From Clostridiales bacterium 1_7_47FAA (GTDB lineage: Bacteria; Bacillota; Clostridia; Lachnospirales; Lachnospiraceae), in assembly GCA_000155435.1 (NCBI GenBank), contig DS990260.1, positions 897,918 through 961,917 of the forward strand: DNA of 64,000 nucleotides. Direction: 5' to 3'. Below the pieces are notes generated by a model that was given only the letters and a program-made list of their open reading frames with translations, searched no databases and was not told the DNA's origin. A program made the position numbers and the translations under genes. Shown piece after piece: positions 60,389 through 64,000 of the stretch (the first letter of the stretch is position 1; each line of letters begins with the position of its first letter).

Positions 60389-61869
60389 GCCTCCTCCTTC
60401 TTTATCCGGATACTGCCCGCATTGCGGCGGAAGGTATGGAATAACGCCTCCTTAACAGGCAGGTTCCTGAATACCTCCACCGCGGCGTTCAGCACAGCGG
60501 TCAGATCCCACGCAATAAAATCCAGGTATCCGCACTCCGTCCCCGTGGCGCCTCCGGTAAATACCACCGCATCCCCACATTTTCCTGATATCTCCTGTTC
60601 CAGTTTATCCCGCAGATCCAGTATCTGATTCCTTGGTATACCGTCCAACGGATAATAGAAAAATCCAGGGACCGCCCCATCCTGATGGAAATCCTCCATG
60701 ATTCCGTCATCCCCCCTGTAATATGCGCTGACAACCGGAATACAGGTGGTTACTCCCGCATATACGTCTTCACGCAGATCCCACCCTTCTTCCTCCGACG
60801 GCTTCATCTCATATGCGCTGTACCACTGGCACATCTGGTCCGCAGTGACAATCTCCCTGTCCTTTTTTATGTATTCCAGAAGGTCTGCCAGGCAGATGTC
60901 CTCCCCCTCCTGAGGCGTTTCCAGCAGATCCATATATCCCACATACCGGATGGCGGGGATTTCCCCAATGGCCTGGTCCAGCAGGACAGACATGAGGCCA
61001 TACGCCTGGTTCTCATTTTCCTTCAGCAAAGGCAGCAGCTTTTCACAGTAAATGGACAGCCCAATCTGTTTATCATCCAGTTCCTCCACCCAGACCCTTG
61101 CATCTTCCGTACCGATATCCCTGTCAAACATCCTGAGCACAAATCCGTTGGCTGGCTGGCGTCCCACCAGGATATTCCAGTTCTGATGCACCTCCTTTGG
61201 CGCATGTTCCATAAAGTACTTCAGTTTGAAAATGCGGCTCTTGTCCCCCTCCGGCGACAGGATCAGGTCATATTTACTGCCATTGCGGCCCACTTCAAAA
61301 TACAGTCCTGCAAATGCAGGCGAAAGAAGCTGATGACACAAACCAGCCACCTGTTCCCCTCCCTGCTTTGCATCCAACAGTTCCCTGAGTCTCCCTTCCC
61401 CCTCCAGGAATGACTGCCATCCCTCCTTTACCCTCTCGCAGAAGGGTTTCATTGCATTGGGAAGGGTAAGGGCCTTCCTGCACAGGGATATCATCTCCAG
61501 CGTATCCCCATCTTCCGGCCTGTACTCCAATGCCTTTTCAAAATAGTACCTTGCTTTGGATTCCTGGTCCAGATAATACAGCGCGTAGCCCATCCTATAA
61601 TTCCAGTCATGTTCCCCTGCATATTCCTTTTCCACGGATTCCAGGAGTTCCACCGCCTTTTTAAACAGATGCCTGTCCCCCGGCTCCGCCAGGTTGTTAT
61701 ATGCGCGCGCCAGCTGGCTGGTTAATTCCGGTGTCTGCTGCTCCCGGGGCAGGGCTTCAATCGCATCAATGATATTCTGGAACTGACCGTCCTCATGCCA
61801 CTGTTCCAGCGCTTCAGGAAGGTGGGATGGGGTGCGTGGGTTTGTTTCATTTTCAGGCTTCTGCTTCAT
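60385..61869 (-). CDS. TPR-repeat protein of unknown function
   Basis: The 494-residue protein starts at ATG 61869, eight nt after TGGAGG; an in-frame ATG at 61896 has no site. Residues about 15-130 hold tetratricopeptide-type helices (QLARAYNNLAEPGDRHLFKK; YRMGYALYYLDQESKARYYF). The remainder (about 150-490) is an unfamiliar domain with a segment FAGLYFEVGRNGSKYDLILS. It is the first gene of a three-gene cluster with an unknown protein and a DUF4261 protein. No catalytic motif seen. Confidence 0.7.
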   Translation of the reverse strand: MKQKPENETNPRTPSHLPEALEQWHEDGQFQNIIDAIEALPREQQTPELTSQLARAYNNLAEPGDRHLFKKAVELLESVEKEYAGEHDWNYRMGYALYYLDQESKARYYFEKALEYRPEDGDTLEMISLCRKALTLPNAMKPFCERVKEGWQSFLEGEGRLRELLDAKQGGEQVAGLCHQLLSPAFAGLYFEVGRNGSKYDLILSPEGDKSRIFKLKYFMEHAPKEVHQNWNILVGRQPANGFVLRMFDRDIGTEDARVWVEELDDKQIGLSIYCEKLLPLLKENENQAYGLMSVLLDQAIGEIPAIRYVGYMDLLETPQEGEDICLADLLEYIKKDREIVTADQMCQWYSAYEMKPSEEEGWDLREDVYAGVTTCIPVVSAYYRGDDGIMEDFHQDGAVPGFFYYPLDGIPRNQILDLRDKLEQEISGKCGDAVVFTGGATGTECGYLDFIAWDLTAVLNAAVEVFRNLPVKEALFHTFRRNAGSIRIKKEEA

Positions 61870-61960
61870 GGTATTTACCTCCATCTTGTCTTTCAATCAT
61901 TATACACTAGAGAGGGTGGAATGGATAGTAAGCGGTAGAATTATTAAAACAATCGTAACA

Positions 61961-62002
61961 AACAGGAACGGCATACCGGAATCCCAGTATGCCGTTCCTG
62001 TT
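61961..62002 (-). terminator. Strong hairpin after the PepSY repeat gene
   Basis: A perfect 16-bp stem (61961-61976 and 61987-62002, ten-base loop) lies 104 bp past the PepSY gene stop and upstream of the TPR gene. On the minus strand TGTTACGATTGTTTT follows. It probably ends the PepSY transcript. Nothing else coding is seen in 61870-62105. Confidence 0.65.
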
Positions 62003-62105
62003 CCTTTAATCCGTGTTCCTTCAACCCATGTTCCTTCAACCTTTTACTTTATTGGTATGTTTGCAGATTAACTGATTCTGTGAAATGTGTCATGGACGTG
62101 ATGCA

Positions 62106-62320
62106 TCAGTCATCGTCGCGGTCGTCATCATGGTCATCATCGCGGTCATCATCATGGTCATCGTCGCGGTCATCGTCGCGGTCATCGTCATGGTCATCAT
62201 CCCGGTCATCGTCATGGTCATCATCCCGGTCATCGTCATGGTCATCATCCCGGTCATCATCCCGGTCATCATCATCATAATAATGCCCATCATGGTCATC
62301 ATCCCGGTCAATATCCAGCA
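62106..62320. repeat. In-frame DDDH/DDDR coding tandem repeat
   Basis: Twelve-base units of the type (G/C)(T)GGTCATCATC, often paired as 24-base units, repeat about sixteen times on the plus strand. They encode RDDD and HDDD alternately on the minus strand. Unit length is a multiple of three, so slipped-strand length change keeps the frame. All frames on the opposite strand stay open here by chance. Confidence 0.9.
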
Positions 62321-62987
62321 CTGCCCCGGTTACCGCGTCCAGTTCCACTTCATGTCCAACTCCCTGGATTACTACCTCTATTTCATAAACCCCGTCATCC
62401 AGTTCGTATTCCTTTAATTTCAGGCTGTCTTCCTTTAATCCAAACTGTTCCAATACAATCCTCTCAGCAGTTTCCCTGTCGATATACCCCTTGTCATCCA
62501 ACGAATGGGTTCCCACCACCTTGATATACGCATTGATTTCACGGTCCTTTGCAACATCACGAACTTCATCCTCTATCTCCCTCATAAACATGTCATCCGG
62601 ATACCTGGAGCCTTTTTCAGCCTTTACCACCAGGCTCTTTCTGGAACCGTCTGCATTTTCACTGAACCAACCCTTTTCATCCAGGCGTCTGATCAGCCTT
62701 CCCACTGCTGTTTTACAACTTTTTCCAACATACCCGTCCTGTCCTTCCAGGAATTCCTTACCATCCCGGTCAACCCCTTTTATCTCCAGCACCGTACCAT
62801 CCTTATCATAGGAAATGGATATATCCGGTCCCGCGCTCACCAGGATACGCCCCTTAATCTCTTCCTTATTGCTCGATGCTTTGTAAGACGGCGCCCCGAA
62901 CGCTGTATTTCCTGCTCCGGCTGCCCCTGCTGCCAATATGGCGGCACATGCAAATACGGCTGCCCTGTTTAATCTTCTTTTTAACAT
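62106..62987 (-). CDS. Secreted PepSY-domain protein with Asp/His/Arg repeat tail
   Basis: About 293 residues start at ATG 62987, nine nt after GGAGG; an ATG two codons earlier is too close. An N-terminal signal peptide (RRLNRAAVFACAAILAAGAA; cleavage near residue 30) is followed by a region like the extracellular part of RsgI-type proteins (ISISYDKDGTVLEIKGVDRD). A PepSY domain follows (ERIVLEQFGLKEDSLKLKEY; VGHEVELDAVTGAVLDIDRD). The last 65 or so residues are a tandem RDDDHDDD repeat with one HYYDDDD interruption. The highly charged tail may bind divalent cations (inference). Confidence 0.85.
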   Translation of the reverse strand: MLKRRLNRAAVFACAAILAAGAAGAGNTAFGAPSYKASSNKEEIKGRILVSAGPDISISYDKDGTVLEIKGVDRDGKEFLEGQDGYVGKSCKTAVGRLIRRLDEKGWFSENADGSRKSLVVKAEKGSRYPDDMFMREIEDEVRDVAKDREINAYIKVVGTHSLDDKGYIDRETAERIVLEQFGLKEDSLKLKEYELDDGVYEIEVVIQGVGHEVELDAVTGAVLDIDRDDDHDGHYYDDDDRDDDRDDDHDDDRDDDHDDDRDDDHDDDRDDDRDDDHDDDRDDDHDDDRDDD

Positions 62988-63125
62988 ATTCATTTTCCTC
63001 CTGTAATCTGTGGATGTTTTTGCTTATATACATAGATTACGGAAGCATATTTTTAAAACTGGGGTAGAGATGATTTTTTCTGAAAAATTATATTTCCCAT
63101 TGGGAAACGGCATTCCCGTGGACAG

Positions 63126-63950
63126 CTACCACTTTTCATAATGAATCTTTGCGGTTTCCCACCGGCAGACCGATTCCTTTATCCCGGCAGACCAGCCAAA
63201 AGCAATCACGGAAATGGGTTCCAGCTTAGGAGGGAGCGCCAATTGATGGATTAACAATTTCCGCCAATCAGAATTAGACGCCACACCGCACCAGACACCT
63301 CCCAGTCCTAATCCGTGAATACTGAGCAGCATGTTTTGCGTTGCGGCCGCACAATCTGCATATAAGAACTCTTTTATTCCTTCTATATTCTTATCTCCGC
63401 AAACAATAATTGCTCCTGCGGATTCTTCCATCATCGCAGCATTGGGATTATTCCGGGCCAGGATTGATAGGACATGCCGGTCCCTTATCACGATAAAATG
63501 GTACGGGCGCTTATCTTTTGCCGTAGGAGCCTGCATGCCTGCAAAAAGGATGGCATTTACCATATCCTGGCTGACTGGTTTGGAGGTGAATTCCCGTATG
63601 CTTCGCCGTGTTTTTATGGCAGTAAGGACATCCATATCACTCATGATATCAACCAACTTTTCAGGTTTTTCCCTGACAGCATCCATATCCTCGCAGGACA
63701 TGGTAATCTCCGCTGCCATCGCCTGACCGTCAAACCCAACGGACTTCTGCACCGTCTTATCTAAAACCATGACAAATCTCCCGCCGCCGCGGGATAGTAA
63801 TTTACTTCGGTATCCAATGCCATTAATCGTACCGCTTACATAAATCGTCCCCTTAGGTTTACTGAATACCGCTTTTGCATCAAACGGAATTTCAACAATG
63901 GTCAGTCTGCCTGAACCGTCCTTTTTAATCAGGGCATCGAATCGTTCCAT
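63126..63950 (-). CDS. DUF1905-nitroreductase fusion
   Basis: In this 274-residue protein, residues about 5-95 match the DUF1905 fold (LTIVEIPFDAKAVFSKPKGT then GIGYRSKLLSRGGGRFVMVL). Residues about 105-270 are a nitroreductase (TAIKTRRSIREFTSKPVSQD near 108-127; FAGMQAPTAKDKRPYHFIVI; GLGGVWCGVASN). The latter binds FMN and uses NAD(P)H to reduce nitro, quinone or flavin-type substrates. GGAGG stands six nt before the ATG. No operon partner is visible at the edge of the window. Confidence 0.85.
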   Translation of the reverse strand: MERFDALIKKDGSGRLTIVEIPFDAKAVFSKPKGTIYVSGTINGIGYRSKLLSRGGGRFVMVLDKTVQKSVGFDGQAMAAEITMSCEDMDAVREKPEKLVDIMSDMDVLTAIKTRRSIREFTSKPVSQDMVNAILFAGMQAPTAKDKRPYHFIVIRDRHVLSILARNNPNAAMMEESAGAIIVCGDKNIEGIKEFLYADCAAATQNMLLSIHGLGLGGVWCGVASNSDWRKLLIHQLALPPKLEPISVIAFGWSAGIKESVCRWETAKIHYEKW

Positions 63951-64000
63951 TGCGTTCCTCCTTCCATGTATTCACTTTTTTGCATGATGGAGCGCAAGGG

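Noticed and set aside
62080..62417. Ser/Arg/Trp-rich and Val/Ile-rich open frames opposite the PepSY gene
   Set aside because: They come from the period-12 coding repeat, which keeps all frames open. The PepSY frame has signal peptide, domain and ribosome binding site.

Overview
The window reads as chromosome of an anaerobic gut Firmicute, most likely a Lachnospiraceae of the Enterocloster / Clostridium clostridioforme type. This is inferred from roughly 50% GC, strong AGGAGG ribosome binding sites, butyrate kinase, Old-Yellow-Enzyme Fe-S flavoproteins, several PucR-type regulators and a clostridial three-subunit xanthine dehydrogenase. No rRNA, tRNA, CRISPR array, prophage or complete insertion sequence was seen.

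Region by region. 1-4 kb: a LysR regulator (cut by the left edge) divergent from a 4Fe-4S/FMN/FAD reductase and a polytopic membrane protein. 4-8 kb: an ECF sigma factor with an anti-sigma gene that carries an apparent C-terminal frameshift, then a TetR-MATE efflux pair with two operators. 8-12.6 kb: a PAS-GGDEF-GAF-PAS diguanylate cyclase, an AraC regulator, and a truncated PHP phosphatase joined to an N-terminally truncated acetyltransferase. 12.6-16.4 kb: the purine biosynthesis operon purE-purM-purN-purD. 16.4-23.2 kb: a DUF3137-like protein, a FUSC-type protein, and a LysR-controlled flavodoxin / aldo-keto reductase / cupin-CMD operon. 23.2-23.5 kb: a 16-bp tandem repeat and a MITE-like inverted repeat.

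23.5-31.6 kb is an unusual acyl-metabolism operon: SCP2-type thiolase, DUF35 OB-fold partner, a small acyl carrier protein, phosphotransacylase, butyrate kinase, a DUF1097 membrane protein, a phosphopantetheinyl transferase and a metallo-beta-lactamase-fold hydrolase. A divergent PucR-family regulator faces it. 32.6-41.8 kb is a redox operon (NADPH-FMN reductase, OYE-type reductase, FAD flavoprotein, NuoG/GltD-like electron-input protein, NuoF-like ferredoxin) with its own divergent PucR-family regulator. Both operons carry the same perfect palindrome TTGTGC-N4-GCACAA, so they may respond to related signals.

41.8-57.7 kb is a nitrogen-heterocycle scavenging island. It holds a BMP-type (nucleoside-like) ABC importer with an ADP-ribosylglycohydrolase-fold enzyme and an AllA-like cupin; a third PucR regulator; a creatininase next to a CodA-family deaminase; and an xdh Mo/FAD/2Fe-2S operon with an NCS2 xanthine/uracil permease. 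The xdh operon is preceded by a guanine-class purine riboswitch. Its 3' half is also the 5' arm of an intrinsic terminator, which predicts a ligand-activated (ON) switch for purine catabolism. 57.7-64 kb carries a three-gene TPR / unknown / DUF4261 cluster, a secreted PepSY protein with a long Asp/His/Arg repeat tail, and a DUF1905-nitroreductase fusion.
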